DNA of 64,000 nt from Myxococcota bacterium (GTDB lineage: Bacteria; Myxococcota_A; UBA9160; UBA6930): the NCBI GenBank assembly GCA_028285625.1, contig JANQOX010000006.1:1-64000 (forward strand), read 5' to 3'. Shown in pieces: positions 9,282-22,200 of this stretch. A model generated the notes under the pieces. That model had not been told where the DNA came from, did not search any database, and saw nothing but the letters and a program-made list of their open reading frames with translations. How positions within the stretch are numbered: the first letter of the stretch is position 1; every line of letters starts with the position of its first letter. The position numbers and the translations under genes are program-made.

Positions 9282-9445
9282 ACCGCTCCGGGCCGCCCCA
9301 GGCGTCCCCCGGGGCGCGGGAGGGGGGTCGAAGGCCGATGGGGTCCCAGCGCCCCGCCGGGAGCCCGGCGCGGCCGGACCGGCCCGGCAGGAGTATGCTC
9401 AAGTCCCCCCCACCACTCGCCGATTGCCTTCTGGGGGAGAATGGG

Positions 9446-10849
9446 ATGAGCGACGGCGCACGACGCGCACGCGTTCTCGTAGTGGACGACAGCCGGTTCC
9501 ACCGGGAGCTCGCCTCCTCGGCGCTCCAGGGTTCGGCCCGCGTCGAGGTCTGCGTGAACGGCATCGCCGCCCTCGAGGCCCTCTCGCGCGAGCCGGCCGA
9601 TCTGGTCATCACCGACCTCACCATGCCGGGTCTGTCGGGCCTCGACCTGCTCGAGCGCATCCAGCGCGAGCACCCGGGGACCGACGTGGTGATCCTCACG
9701 GCGAACGCCAGCGTCGACAGCGCCGTGGCCGCCCTGCGGACGGGAGCGACGGACTACATCCAGAAGCCGGTGCGCGCCGACGACCTGATCCTGGTGGTCG
9801 AGCGCACGCTCGGACGCCGCGCGCTGGTGCAGGAGAACGTCCGGCTGCGCGATGAGCGCGCCATCCTCGAGGCCTGCAAGTCGCTGACCCCCTGCCTCGA
9901 ACCCGGCGACGTATTCGGCGTGGGTCTGGATCTGGTGCTTCGGGCCGTCGGGCGCAGCAAGGGACTCGGCCTCTACCATCGAAGTGCCCTGCCGACCTCC
10001 GACGGCCTCACCTGCCGCGGGTTCAGCGAAGACGAGGAAGGCCAGCTTCGCGCGCTGCTCGCCGAGGAGAAGACCGTCGATCTCTCCGGCATCACGCTGG
10101 AGGGGGAGGGCGCGCAGTCCTGGACCCAGGGGCCGCTGTTCGAGGCCCTGCGCCGCTCGGGGATCGACGTTTCGGAGCTGCTGGTCCTGCCGGTGCGCGG
10201 TGGCGACGCGGAACTCGGAATCCTCGTGGTGGTCGACGAGGGACGCGCATTCGATGCCGCGGAGCTCGGCCGAGCCGACCTGGTGCGAGGCCATGCCGCG
10301 GTCTCGCTGCGCAACGCCGAGCGCTACCGACGCGCGCGCGACCGGGCCTTCACGGACGACGTCACCGAGATCTACAACGCCCGCTATCTGCTCGAAGCCA
10401 TGGAGCGCGAGATCCGTCGCGCTCGGCGTTACGAGGGCACGCTGTCGGTCCTGTTTCTCGATCTCGATCGCTTCAAGCTGGTGAACGATCACCACGGCCA
10501 CCTGATCGGCTCGCGCGTGCTGCGCCAGCTTTCGCGCCTGCTCACCGATTGCGTGCGCCAGGTGGACACCCTGGCGCGCTACGGGGGCGACGAGTTCACC
10601 ATCATCCTGGTGGACAGCCCCGAAGCGCCCGCGCTCGACGTGGCCGAGCGGATCCGCCGCACCGTGGCCGACCACGCATTCGAGGGGGGCGCCAGCGAGG
10701 CCCTGCGGCTGACCTGCTCGGTGGGGGTGGCCAGCTTCCCCGTCCACGGCGAGAGCCGTGAGGCGCTGCTCGATGCGGCCGACAAGGCCATGTACCGGGC
10801 CAAGTCGGAGGGGCGCAACCGCGTCTGCTCCGCCTCCGAGCTGGGCTAG
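9446..10849 (+). CDS. Response regulator with GAF-like domain and GGDEF diguanylate cyclase
   Basis: A 467-residue protein making the second messenger c-di-GMP under phosphorelay control. Order: a receiver domain (residues ~8-125) with the acidic pair VVDDS, the phospho-acceptor aspartate in VITDLTMPG and the conserved lysine in IQKPV; a GAF-like middle domain (~150-300); and a GGDEF domain (~305-465) with an intact active-site RYGGDEF. RQVD sits five residues before GGDEF, a complete RxxD inhibitory site, so product feedback is expected. The ATG at 9446 follows GGGGGAGA (9433-9440); the longer frame from 9227 overlaps the previous gene and has no matching domain. There is no partner histidine kinase next to it. 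Confidence 0.93.
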   Translation: MSDGARRARVLVVDDSRFHRELASSALQGSARVEVCVNGIAALEALSREPADLVITDLTMPGLSGLDLLERIQREHPGTDVVILTANASVDSAVAALRTGATDYIQKPVRADDLILVVERTLGRRALVQENVRLRDERAILEACKSLTPCLEPGDVFGVGLDLVLRAVGRSKGLGLYHRSALPTSDGLTCRGFSEDEEGQLRALLAEEKTVDLSGITLEGEGAQSWTQGPLFEALRRSGIDVSELLVLPVRGGDAELGILVVVDEGRAFDAAELGRADLVRGHAAVSLRNAERYRRARDRAFTDDVTEIYNARYLLEAMEREIRRARRYEGTLSVLFLDLDRFKLVNDHHGHLIGSRVLRQLSRLLTDCVRQVDTLARYGGDEFTIILVDSPEAPALDVAERIRRTVADHAFEGGASEALRLTCSVGVASFPVHGESREALLDAADKAMYRAKSEGRNRVCSASELG

Positions 10850-10910
10850 CGCCACGCCAGGCGGCGCCGCGAGGCCCGCCGCGCGAGGAGCGCCAAGGGC
10901 TGGCGTGGCG
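10850..10910 (+). terminator. Long hairpin downstream of the diguanylate cyclase gene
   Basis: CGCCACGCCAG at 10850-10860 is perfectly complementary to CTGGCGTGGCG at 10900-10910. The 39-base loop is itself GC-rich. It begins right after the stop codon. There is no T-run, so it may be a transcript-end stabiliser rather than an intrinsic terminator. Confidence 0.35.
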
Positions 10911-11021
10911 GTCGCCTCGGCGATGGCACGCCGGCGCGGCCTCTGCTAACCAACTGCCCGATTTCCTTCTGGTTTTCTACCGAAGGCCCCCTTGGCACCC
11001 CCGGCGCTGGAGCTTTGCCAC

Positions 11022-14190
<3,169 letters not shown>

Positions 14191-14193
14191 CCG

Positions 14194-15363
14194 ATGAACG
14201 TCCACGAGTACCAGGCGAAGGCGCTGTTTCGCGAGTACGGCGTTGCGGTGCCGGCGGGGGAGGTCGCGACCACCCCCGCCGAGGCCGAGGCCGCAGCGCG
14301 GTCGCTCGGCACGCCCGTCACCGTCGTGAAGGCTCAGGTGCACGCGGGCGGACGCGGCAAGGGTGGCGGCGTGAAGCTCGCCAAGTCCACCGGCGAGGCC
14401 AAACAACACGCCAGCGACATCCTCGGCATGACCCTGGTCACGCACCAGACCGGTCCCGAGGGCAAGCTGGTGCGCAAGGTCTACGTCGAAGCGGGCTCGG
14501 CGATCGCGCGCGAGCTCTACCTGGCGCTCACCTTCGATCGGGGCAGCGAGTCGTTCGCGATCATCGCCTCGACCGAGGGCGGCATGGACATCGAGGAGGT
14601 CGCGGCCAGCACCCCCGAGAAGATCCACACCGAATTCGTGGACGCCCTGGCCGGGATCCAGGGCTACCAGATCCGCAAGATCGCGCGGGCGCTCGAGCTC
14701 GACCCGGGCCAGGGCAAGAAACTCGAGGCGTTCCTGCGCGGGCTGTTCGCGCTCTACCTCGAGAAGGACGCGTCGCTGGTCGAGATCAATCCCCTCGTCG
14801 TGACCGAGGAGGGCGACCTGCTCGCCCTCGACGGCAAGCTCAACTTCGACGACAACGCCCTCTACCGGCACCCCGAGATCGCGGCGCTTCGCGATCCCGA
14901 CGAGGAAGACCCGCGAGAGCGCGCGGCGGCGGAGATCGATCTCGCCTACGTGGGCCTCGACGGGAGCATCGGGTGCATGGTCAACGGGGCGGGGCTGGCC
15001 ATGGCCACGCTCGACCAGATCACCGCCTCCGGCGGCAGCCCGGCCAACTTCCTCGACGCCGGCGGCGGCGCCGACAAGGAGAAGGTGAAAGAGGCCTTCA
15101 AGCTCATCCTGCGGGACGACAAGGTGAAGGCGATCCTGGTGAACATCTTCGGCGGCATCGTGCGCTGCGACCTGATCGCCGAGGGCGTGGTGGCGGCGGC
15201 AGACGAACTCTCGGTGGGCGTGCCCCTGGTGGTGCGCTTGCAGGGCACCAACGCCGAGGAGGGCAGACAGATCCTCGCGGACTCGAACCTCGACATCACG
15301 CCTGCAGAGACCTTCCGCGAAGCGGCCGAGAAGGCCGTTGCCGCGGTGCAGGAGGGCCAGTAG
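14194..15363 (+). CDS. sucC: Succinate-CoA ligase (ADP-forming), beta subunit
   Basis: The ATP-grasp subunit of succinyl-CoA synthetase, which makes ATP or GTP from succinyl-CoA in the TCA cycle. Its 389 residues are full length, starting [17 protein letters not shown]. The nucleotide-binding stretch [20 protein letters not shown] and the C-terminal [18 protein letters not shown] and [15 protein letters not shown] blocks are present. It sits 3 bases after mdh and 2 bases before sucD. Confidence 0.97.
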   Translation: MNVHEYQAKALFREYGVAVPAGEVATTPAEAEAAARSLGTPVTVVKAQVHAGGRGKGGGVKLAKSTGEAKQHASDILGMTLVTHQTGPEGKLVRKVYVEAGSAIARELYLALTFDRGSESFAIIASTEGGMDIEEVAASTPEKIHTEFVDALAGIQGYQIRKIARALELDPGQGKKLEAFLRGLFALYLEKDASLVEINPLVVTEEGDLLALDGKLNFDDNALYRHPEIAALRDPDEEDPRERAAAEIDLAYVGLDGSIGCMVNGAGLAMATLDQITASGGSPANFLDAGGGADKEKVKEAFKLILRDDKVKAILVNIFGGIVRCDLIAEGVVAAADELSVGVPLVVRLQGTNAEEGRQILADSNLDITPAETFREAAEKAVAAVQEGQ

Positions 15364-15365
15364 CC

Positions 15366-16241
15366 ATGGCGATCCTCGCCAATCGCGACACCAAGCTGCT
15401 GGTGCAGGGGCTCGGACGCATGGGCCAGTTCCACGCGAAGCTCTCCGCCGAGTACGGGACCCAGGTCGTTGCCGGCGTGCACCCCGGTCGGGGCGGCCAG
15501 ACCATCGAAGGCCTGCCGGTCTTCGAGACCGTGGGAGAGGCCGTGGCCGAGACCGGTGCCAACGCATCGGTGATCTTCGTGCCGCCGCCGGGCGCCGCCG
15601 ACGCCATCCTCGAGGCGGCCGACGCCGAACTCGACCTGGTGTGTTGCATCACCGAGGGCATCCCGGTTCTGGACATGGCGCGGGCCAAGCGCGCGCTGGT
15701 GACCAGCGGCTCACGGACGCGTCTGGTGGGCCCCAACTGTCCGGGCGTCGTGGTGCCCGAGCAGTGCCGCATCGGCATCATGCCCGCCCAGATCACGAAG
15801 CCCGGGCCGGTGGGGGTGGTCTCGCGCTCGGGGACGCTCACCTACGAGGCCGTGGACCAGCTCTCGCGCCTCGGGATCGGTCAGTCGACCTGCCTCGGCA
15901 TCGGCGGGGATCCGGTGATCGGAACCAATTTCACCGATGCACTCGAGCTGTTCGAGGCCGATCCCGACACCCAGGCGGTGGTCATGATCGGCGAGATCGG
16001 CGGGTCGGCCGAAGAGGCCGCCGCCGCCTACGTGCGCGACCACATGAGCAAGCCCGTGGCGGCCTTCATCGCCGGCCAGAACGCACCGGCGGGCAAGCGC
16101 ATGGGGCATGCCGGGGCGATCATCGCCGGAGGCAAGGGCGCCGCGTCGGACAAGATGGCCGCGCTCACCGAAGCCGGTGTGGCCGTGGCCGCGAGCCCCG
16201 CCGAGATCGGCGAGACGCTGAAGGCGCACGCCAAGCTCTGA
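15366..16241 (+). CDS. sucD: Succinate-CoA ligase, alpha subunit
   Basis: The CoA-binding, phosphohistidine-bearing subunit of succinyl-CoA synthetase. At 291 residues it is full length, and starts at the ATG 15366, 2 bases after sucC. The Rossmann-like CoA site is near [14 protein letters not shown]. The cysteine-containing GPNCPGVV block and the phosphorylated histidine in [10 protein letters not shown] are visible. Co-transcribed with mdh and sucC. Confidence 0.97.
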   Translation: MAILANRDTKLLVQGLGRMGQFHAKLSAEYGTQVVAGVHPGRGGQTIEGLPVFETVGEAVAETGANASVIFVPPPGAADAILEAADAELDLVCCITEGIPVLDMARAKRALVTSGSRTRLVGPNCPGVVVPEQCRIGIMPAQITKPGPVGVVSRSGTLTYEAVDQLSRLGIGQSTCLGIGGDPVIGTNFTDALELFEADPDTQAVVMIGEIGGSAEEAAAAYVRDHMSKPVAAFIAGQNAPAGKRMGHAGAIIAGGKGAASDKMAALTEAGVAVAASPAEIGETLKAHAKL

Positions 16242-16336
16242 GCCTTGTTCCAGCTCCGTCCGGATGCGCGACGTCCGCCCAGAAGGTCGCGCGACGGCAC
16301 TTCCGTCTGCGGGGGCGGCATTGGTACCCTGCCCGC

Positions 16337-18034
16337 GTGGATTGGACCGGGCAAACGCTGGCGGGTCGCTACGTCCTCGAGACGGAACTCGGCCGCGGCG
16401 GAATGGGGAGCGTCTACCTCGGGCGCGACGAGCAGTTTCGCTCGCGTCGGGTGGTGGTGAAGGTTCCCCACCCGAACCTCCTCAACGACGAGTTTCGCGC
16501 ACGCTTCGAGCAGGAGATCGACCAGCTCGTCCAGCTCGAGCACCCCCGCATCATCCACGTCTACGATGCGGGAGAGCACGACGGTGTGCCCTTCCTGATC
16601 GTCCAGTACGTCGAGGGGGGCGACCTGCGGGCGCGCATGCCGCGCGGTGAGCGGCTCACGGCCGATCAGATTCTCGGCTGGCTCCCGCCGGTGGCCGAGG
16701 GGCTCGACTTCATCCACCGCCGCAATCGCGTCCACCGCGACGTGAAGCCCGGCAACATCCTGTTCGACGCCGAGGGCAACCCCTTCCTGGCCGACTTCGG
16801 CATCGCCACCGTGATGTCCAAGGTCGAGGAGACGATCGCGGCCAACGCGCAGCTGACGGCGACGGGCGGCTGGGTCGGCTCGCCGGTGTACGCGCCGCCG
16901 GAATCGATGGCGCGCGACCTGCGCCCCCAGTACGACCAGTACAGCCTGGCCGCGGTGGTCTACGAAGCCCTCTCGGGTGGGTTCCCGCACGAAGGCGAGA
17001 CCGCCGGCAAGATCATGACCGCCAAGATGACCCACGAGGCGGTACCGGTGACGCAGCGCGTGTCCGGAGTGCCGCCGCTGGCGGCCGAGGCGTTGATGCG
17101 AGCGCTCTCCAAGGACCCGAGCGACCGTTTCGAGACCTGCGGGCAGTTCGTCGAGTTCTTCCGCGTGGGTGTGGGCCGGGGCGGAGCCGCCGCGGCCGCC
17201 TCGGCGCCCAGCGACATCGCTACCCAGATCGCCCCCGGCGCCCCCGGCGCCGCGGGCGGGGGTGCGGCCCCTGCCGAAGCGTCGCCGCGCAAGCGCGGGT
17301 TCCCGGTGGTCGCGGCGGCGGCGGCCGGAGGGGTGGTGCTCCTGCTGGCGATCGCCCTGGCCTTCCTGCGTGGGGGCGGCGGGGAGGGCGAGGGCGCCTT
17401 CGAGCCCGAAGTACTCGCCTCCGCGCCGGAGACCCGGGGCTTCGAGCCGGCCCCTTCCGAGCCGCCGCCCGACGTGCGCCCGGCGACCCCGCAGCAGACT
17501 CCGCCGGTTCCGGTTCCGCAACAGGCACCGCCGGTTCCGCCGCCGAGCCCGGAGCCCACGCCGGCGCTCGGGCCCGATCGCCAGGTGCAGCTCGAACAGG
17601 CCCTGGCGGGTGTGATCGACGTCATGTCGGATCCGACGCCGATCGTGGGACCCATGACGTTCGTGAGCCCCGAGGGCGATCAGGCCTTCGCGGCGACCAT
17701 CGACCTGTGTGCGGTGGCGGATCCGACGCTGGCGGGCCTCACGAATCCCACGCTCTGGCTCCGCGGCGCCAACGGCGCCTGGGACTACAGCTGCGGGCTG
17801 GGGTCGGGCCTGGGCCCGGCGGACGCGGCCGACCGCTATGCCGAGGCCGCGCAGGTGCTGCGCAATACGCTGCCCGGCGGTTGGAAGGCCCAGGAGGCCA
17901 CCGACGGCAGCGACGTGCACGCCAACGAGATGGAAGCCCGCTCGCCCTTCGCGCACGTCCGCGTGCGCTTGACCCAGTGGGCCTGGGGCCCCAGCGAAAA
18001 CGAGCTCGAATTCTGGATCGAAACCGACTTCTAG
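16337..18034 (+). CDS. Membrane-anchored Hanks-type Ser/Thr protein kinase
   Basis: A 565-residue kinase. The catalytic domain (residues ~13-275) has the glycine loop LGRGGMGSVYLG, the ATP lysine in VVVKVPHP, HRDVKPGNILFD, DFG (ADFGIATV) and YAPPESMA. A Pro/Ala linker leads to one transmembrane helix (~315-335, AAAAAGGVVLLLAIALAFL), then a Pro-rich stretch and a ~150-residue extracytoplasmic domain of no family I recognise. The frame must begin at GTG 16337, because the domain starts within 12 residues. A TACCCT -10-like element at 16325-16330 lies only 6 bases before it and no clear Shine-Dalgarno is present, so the message may be leaderless. Convergent with korB, stops 7 bases apart. Confidence 0.92.
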   Translation: MDWTGQTLAGRYVLETELGRGGMGSVYLGRDEQFRSRRVVVKVPHPNLLNDEFRARFEQEIDQLVQLEHPRIIHVYDAGEHDGVPFLIVQYVEGGDLRARMPRGERLTADQILGWLPPVAEGLDFIHRRNRVHRDVKPGNILFDAEGNPFLADFGIATVMSKVEETIAANAQLTATGGWVGSPVYAPPESMARDLRPQYDQYSLAAVVYEALSGGFPHEGETAGKIMTAKMTHEAVPVTQRVSGVPPLAAEALMRALSKDPSDRFETCGQFVEFFRVGVGRGGAAAAASAPSDIATQIAPGAPGAAGGGAAPAEASPRKRGFPVVAAAAAGGVVLLLAIALAFLRGGGGEGEGAFEPEVLASAPETRGFEPAPSEPPPDVRPATPQQTPPVPVPQQAPPVPPPSPEPTPALGPDRQVQLEQALAGVIDVMSDPTPIVGPMTFVSPEGDQAFAATIDLCAVADPTLAGLTNPTLWLRGANGAWDYSCGLGSGLGPADAADRYAEAAQVLRNTLPGGWKAQEATDGSDVHANEMEARSPFAHVRVRLTQWAWGPSENELEFWIETDF

Positions 18035-18041
18035 AAGCGGG

Positions 18042-19058
18042 CTAGCCTTCGACGGTCCACGTGTCGCCGCTCTCGAGCAGGGCGCGCAGGTCGGCCGGGC
18101 CGCGTTCCTCGGCGGCATGATCGAGCTGCGCCTGGAGCATCGACTCGTAGGTGGGCTTCTCGACCGCCCGGAAGACGCCGGTCGGTACCGGGAAGTCGGG
18201 CCGCTGCATCGAGGCCAGGGCGAAGGCGTAGGACGGGCTGGGGCTCGCCTCGTCGTGGACGGCCACGCCCGCGGCGATCGGATCGTCCTCGTCGCCCAGG
18301 TTCACGATCGAGGGCACGCCGTCGGCGATGCGGATGCCCTTGCGCGCGCCCTTCGGGCCGTACACCAGCGGCTCGCCGTCGTGCACGGCCAGATTGGCGT
18401 GCACGCGGGTCTTGCGGTCCTCCACCTCTTCCCACTCGTGGTCGTTGTAGACCGGGCAGTTCTGGAGGATCTCCACGAAGGCGGTGCCGGGGTGCGCGTG
18501 CGCGCGGTGCAGCATTTCCTGCAGGTGCGGCGCATCCACGTCGATGGTTCTGGCGACGAAGGTGGCGCCCGCCCCGAGCGCGAAGGCGATCGGGTCCACG
18601 GGGTGATCGATCGCGCCCTGGGGGGTCGACTTGGTCTTCATGCCCTCGCGCGAGGTCGGCGAGTATTGGCCCTTGGTGAGGCCGTAGACGCGGTTGTTGA
18701 ACAGCAGCACCTGCAGGTCGAGGTTTCGCCGCAGCACGTGCAGGAGGTGGTTGCCGCCGATCGACAGGCCGTCGCCGTCACCGGTCACCACCCAGACCGA
18801 CAGCTCGGGGCGGCTCGCCTTGATGCCCGAGGCGAATGCCGGTGCGCGCCCGTGGATGGTGTGGAACCCGTAGGTGTCCATGTAGTAGGGGAAGCGGCTC
18901 GAGCAGCCGATGCCCGAGACGAATACGACGTTCTCCCGAGGGACGTCGAGTTCGGGCATGACCTTCTGGACGTTGGCGAGGATCGAGTAGTCGCCGCATC
19001 CCGGGCACCAGCGGACGTCCTGGTCCGACGTGAAGTCCTTGCGCGTGAGCGCTGCCAT
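18042..19058 (-). CDS. korB: 2-oxoacid:ferredoxin oxidoreductase, beta subunit (probably 2-oxoglutarate)
   Basis: The thiamine-diphosphate subunit of the enzyme that oxidatively decarboxylates a 2-oxoacid (2-oxoglutarate is likeliest) to acyl-CoA, reducing ferredoxin. At 338 residues it has the N-terminal WCPGCGDYSIL and the GIGCSSRFPYYM block. The ThDP/Mg motif is GDGDGLSIGGNH, followed by LLFNNRVYGLTKGQYSPTS. AAGGAG (complement of 19068-19073) lies inside the end of korA, and only one base separates the two genes. Together with sucCD and mdh it would supply the 2-oxoglutarate to succinyl-CoA step of the TCA cycle; no sucAB is in view. Confidence 0.93.
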   Translation of the reverse strand: MAALTRKDFTSDQDVRWCPGCGDYSILANVQKVMPELDVPRENVVFVSGIGCSSRFPYYMDTYGFHTIHGRAPAFASGIKASRPELSVWVVTGDGDGLSIGGNHLLHVLRRNLDLQVLLFNNRVYGLTKGQYSPTSREGMKTKSTPQGAIDHPVDPIAFALGAGATFVARTIDVDAPHLQEMLHRAHAHPGTAFVEILQNCPVYNDHEWEEVEDRKTRVHANLAVHDGEPLVYGPKGARKGIRIADGVPSIVNLGDEDDPIAAGVAVHDEASPSPSYAFALASMQRPDFPVPTGVFRAVEKPTYESMLQAQLDHAAEERGPADLRALLESGDTWTVEG

Positions 19059-19059
19059 C

Positions 19060-20901
19060 TCAACCGGCTCCTTCCGAGAGCATCTCGTCGATCTTCGCGC
19101 GAATCTCGCCGACCTTGAACGGCTGTCCCTCGACCTTCGAGAGCAGCTCCGCCGGGACGAGGTACTCGGCGCGGAGCATCCGCCACAGCTGGCCCTGATT
19201 GAGCTCGGCCACGAGCACCTTGCGGAACCGCGAGAGCAGGTCGCCGAGGTTGGCCGGGAAGGGATTCAGGTGGCGGATGTGGATGGAGGAGACGTCGAGG
19301 CCATCGGCGCGCGCGGCGTTGACCGCCTCGGTGAGAGCGCCGTGGGTGCCCCCCCAGCCCACCACCAGCAGCTCGCCGTGATCGGCGCCATTGGCTTCGA
19401 GGGGCGGCATGTCGGCGGCGATGCGCGCCACCTTCTCGGCCCGCAGGCTGACCATCTTCTGGTGGTTGGCCGGGTCGTAGGACACGTTGCCCGTGCGGTC
19501 CTCGGTCTCGATGCCGCCGATGCGGTGCTCGAGCCCCGGCGTGCCGGGAACCGCCCAGGGGCGCGCAAGCGTCTCGGGGTCCCGGGTGTAGGGAGCGAAA
19601 CCCTCGGGGTCGGTGCACTGCGTGACTTCGGGGCGCGGCAGGGAGGCGACGTCGGGGATTGCCCAGGGCTCGGCACTGTTGGCGAGGTAGCCGTCCGAGA
19701 GCACCACGACCGGGGTCATGTGCTGCACCGCCAGCCGGAAGGCCTCGAGCACGACGTAGAAGCAGTCGCCAGGCGTGGCCGCCGCCAGCACCACCACCGG
19801 GCTGTCGCTGTTTCGGCCGTACATGGTCGCGAGCAGGTCGGCCTGCTCGGTCTTCGTGGGCATGCCGGTGGACGGGCCGGCACGCTGGATGTTGATCACC
19901 ACCAGCGGAAGCTCCGTCATCACGGCGAGGCCCAGGGCCTCCTGCTTGAGGATGAAGCCCGGGCCGCTGGTGGTCGTCACGGCCAGGTGGCCGGCGTAGG
20001 CTGCTCCGATGGCCGACGACACCGCGGCGATCTCGTCTTCGGCCTGGAAGGTGCGCACGCCGAAGTGCCGGAAGCGCGCGAGTTCGTGCAGCACGTCGCT
20101 CGCCGGGGTGATCGGATACGCGCCCAGGAAGACCGGCCGGTCCATCTGCACGGAAGCGGCGAGCACGCCCCAGGCGAGGGCCGTGTTGCCCGTGATGTTG
20201 CGGTAGCGGCCCGGCTGGATCTTGGCCCGCGGCACGGTGAACGAGACGGGGAAGAGCTCCGTGGTCTCGCCGAAGTGCATGCCGGCCTTGAGTACCCGCA
20301 GGTTCGCTTCGAGCAGATCGCCCTCGAAGCGGCCCCGCAGCCACCGCTCGGTGGACTCAATCGGTCGGTGGTAGAGCCACGACATCAAGCCGAGCGCGAA
20401 GAAGTTCTTGCTGCGGTCCTTCTCGCGCGTCGACAGCTTGAGGTCCGAGAGCGCTTCGCGGGTGAGACGCGTGATCGGCACCTCGACCACCCGAAACCGC
20501 TCGCGCAACTCCGGCAGCGGATCCGTCTCGTATCCGGCGCGCTCGACGTTCTTGCTGGTGAAGGCGTCCTCGTTGACCACGATCATGCCGCCGCGGCGAA
20601 CGTCCCCCGCGTTGGCGCGGAGCGCCGCAGGGTTGAACACCACCAGCACGTCGGGCTGATCTGCCGGCGTGCGGATGTCTTCGGAGGCGAAGTGGATCTG
20701 GAACCCGGAAACGCCGGCCAGCGACCCGGCTGGGGCGCGAATCTCGGCGGGGAAGTCCGGGAACGTCGACAGGTCGTTGCCGAACAGGGCGGTGGACTCG
20801 GTGAACTTGGCACCGATCACCTGCATGCCATCGCCAGAGTCCCCCGCAAAGCGGATGGCGACGCGCTCGAGTTCCTCGACCGGCTTCTTGGCAGCTGCCA
20901 C
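19060..20901 (-). CDS. korA: 2-oxoacid:ferredoxin oxidoreductase, fused gamma-alpha subunit
   Basis: A 613-residue protein in which the gamma domain (residues ~10-190, FAGDSGDGMQVIG ... FPDFPAEIRAPAGS) is fused ahead of the alpha domain (from ~GNTALAWGVLAAS). The alpha domain carries the YPITPASD and QAEDEIAAVSSAIGAAYAG blocks and the RAGPSTGMPTKTEQADL loop that shapes substrate choice. That loop and the length match the 2-oxoglutarate-type enzymes. The start codon is GTG (complement of 20899-20901), with GGAG opposite 20913-20916. Expressed with korB, and divergent from the gene at 21165. The preference between 2-oxoglutarate and pyruvate is inferred, not proved. Confidence 0.92.
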   Translation of the reverse strand: MAAAKKPVEELERVAIRFAGDSGDGMQVIGAKFTESTALFGNDLSTFPDFPAEIRAPAGSLAGVSGFQIHFASEDIRTPADQPDVLVVFNPAALRANAGDVRRGGMIVVNEDAFTSKNVERAGYETDPLPELRERFRVVEVPITRLTREALSDLKLSTREKDRSKNFFALGLMSWLYHRPIESTERWLRGRFEGDLLEANLRVLKAGMHFGETTELFPVSFTVPRAKIQPGRYRNITGNTALAWGVLAASVQMDRPVFLGAYPITPASDVLHELARFRHFGVRTFQAEDEIAAVSSAIGAAYAGHLAVTTTSGPGFILKQEALGLAVMTELPLVVINIQRAGPSTGMPTKTEQADLLATMYGRNSDSPVVVLAAATPGDCFYVVLEAFRLAVQHMTPVVVLSDGYLANSAEPWAIPDVASLPRPEVTQCTDPEGFAPYTRDPETLARPWAVPGTPGLEHRIGGIETEDRTGNVSYDPANHQKMVSLRAEKVARIAADMPPLEANGADHGELLVVGWGGTHGALTEAVNAARADGLDVSSIHIRHLNPFPANLGDLLSRFRKVLVAELNQGQLWRMLRAEYLVPAELLSKVEGQPFKVGEIRAKIDEMLSEGAG

Positions 20902-21164
20902 GACTGAACATGCTCCTCGGGCCCCGAGGCAGGTCCTGCCCGGGGTTGGGTGACCGGACGCCGCTTGGGAGCCCCGCTCCGGCCCTCAACTCATCGGCAG
21001 CGCGCGCGGCAAGTGTATCCGGCCCGCCGGGGCGCGAAAGCCCCGACCCCCCTCCGGGCGCCGCCCGAGGCCGCTCGAAAAAGGCTGGCCCGCGGCGGGG
21101 TTCCCCCGATCGATGCGAGCCCGCGAGCCTCAAGCGCGGCTCTCGCCGGACCGATGAGCCCTGC

Positions 21165-22151
21165 ATGTTCTTCCTGCGCCGTGCGGAACCGCTCGACCTG
21201 CAACCCGACCGGATCCATGGCCTTCGCACCTCCTTGAACAGCCCGGTGGTGACCGCCGAGGGGCTGCCGGTGGGCCCCGCGCGTGCCGCCATCCTCGTGC
21301 ACGACGAACCGGACGGCCGGCCGAACGTCACGATCGGGGTGAGGTCGCAGAAGGCGGGCGAGGTCGTCCTCTACAGCTACGACGGCGATCTGCGTGAGGA
21401 AAGCTCGATTGCGGTCGGCCTCGATGGGGCGCTCTCGTTCGGCGAGACCATGGGCTTCCTGTTCGATGACGACGAGATGGCCGGGCCGGCGCCCGATGGG
21501 CCCGCCCGCGAGCGCGCCGCTGGACTCTGGCGGGACATGATCGGTGAGGCGCCCCTGCCCGCCCAGGACGAGGCCGACGAGCCCGTGCTCGAGCTCGTCG
21601 AAGAAGTCGGCAACGAGGGGATCGAGGCACTTCCCGACCTGCCCGACACGGCCCCGGCAGGCCTCTCGGCCATGGGCGAGTCCCCGATGGCGAGCGGACC
21701 GTCGCAAACGGCCGCTCCGGCCCTGATCGACGCGGCTTGGCCCGACGAACCCGGGGAAGGCGACGACACCGACGCCACCCTGGTGGTCGGGGCCGCTCCG
21801 CTCCTGCTCAGCAAGTTCCGTCGGGAAGAGGGCGATACGACTCCCGCCGCAGCAAAGCCCGTCGGCGACGCCAGCGAATCGGCGCCGGTCATGGAGCCCG
21901 CGTCCCCCGCGGCAGACGGCTCGTTCCAGGAGGCCGCCGTCGAGCCGCAGGCGATCGAACCTGCGCCGCTGCCCGACGCCGCCGAAGCCCTCGAACCGGC
22001 TCCTGCGCCGGCCCCCGCCCGCCGCAAGAAGCGCCGCGGGCTCGGGCGCGCCGCGCTCGGCCGGGTTCGCCTGGTCAAGCGGCGCCTGGGCGGGGGGCCG
22101 GCCCCCGAAGCGACGCGCAGTTGGATCCAGCGGGTGCTCACCTCGTTCTGA
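21165..22151 (+). CDS. Hypothetical protein with acidic, Pro/Ala-rich tail
   Basis: A 328-residue protein I do not recognise. Residues 1-110 look folded (MFFLRRAEPLDL ... NVTIGVRSQKAGEVVLYSYDG). From there on the sequence is acidic and rich in Ala, Pro and Glu. It ends in a strongly basic segment (PARRKKRRGLGRAALGRVR) and WIQRVLTSF. There is no signal peptide or membrane segment. The basic end could bind nucleic acid or membrane, but nothing specific supports either. The ATG at 21165 is the first that avoids the low-complexity frame in front of it. It is divergent from korA across a 263-base gap that holds a 6-bp hairpin (CCTCGG/CCGAGG, 20915-20929) and nothing else I can name. Confidence 0.65.
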   Translation: MFFLRRAEPLDLQPDRIHGLRTSLNSPVVTAEGLPVGPARAAILVHDEPDGRPNVTIGVRSQKAGEVVLYSYDGDLREESSIAVGLDGALSFGETMGFLFDDDEMAGPAPDGPARERAAGLWRDMIGEAPLPAQDEADEPVLELVEEVGNEGIEALPDLPDTAPAGLSAMGESPMASGPSQTAAPALIDAAWPDEPGEGDDTDATLVVGAAPLLLSKFRREEGDTTPAAAKPVGDASESAPVMEPASPAADGSFQEAAVEPQAIEPAPLPDAAEALEPAPAPAPARRKKRRGLGRAALGRVRLVKRRLGGGPAPEATRSWIQRVLTSF

Positions 22152-22200
22152 GGCCCGACCCGAACGTGCCCCGGAGCGATCCGGGCCGCAGGAGATTGCC

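Noticed and set aside
10992..11021. TTG 10992 as the aspS start
   Set aside because: It is possible but has no clear Shine-Dalgarno; GTG 11022 has GGAG at a good distance.
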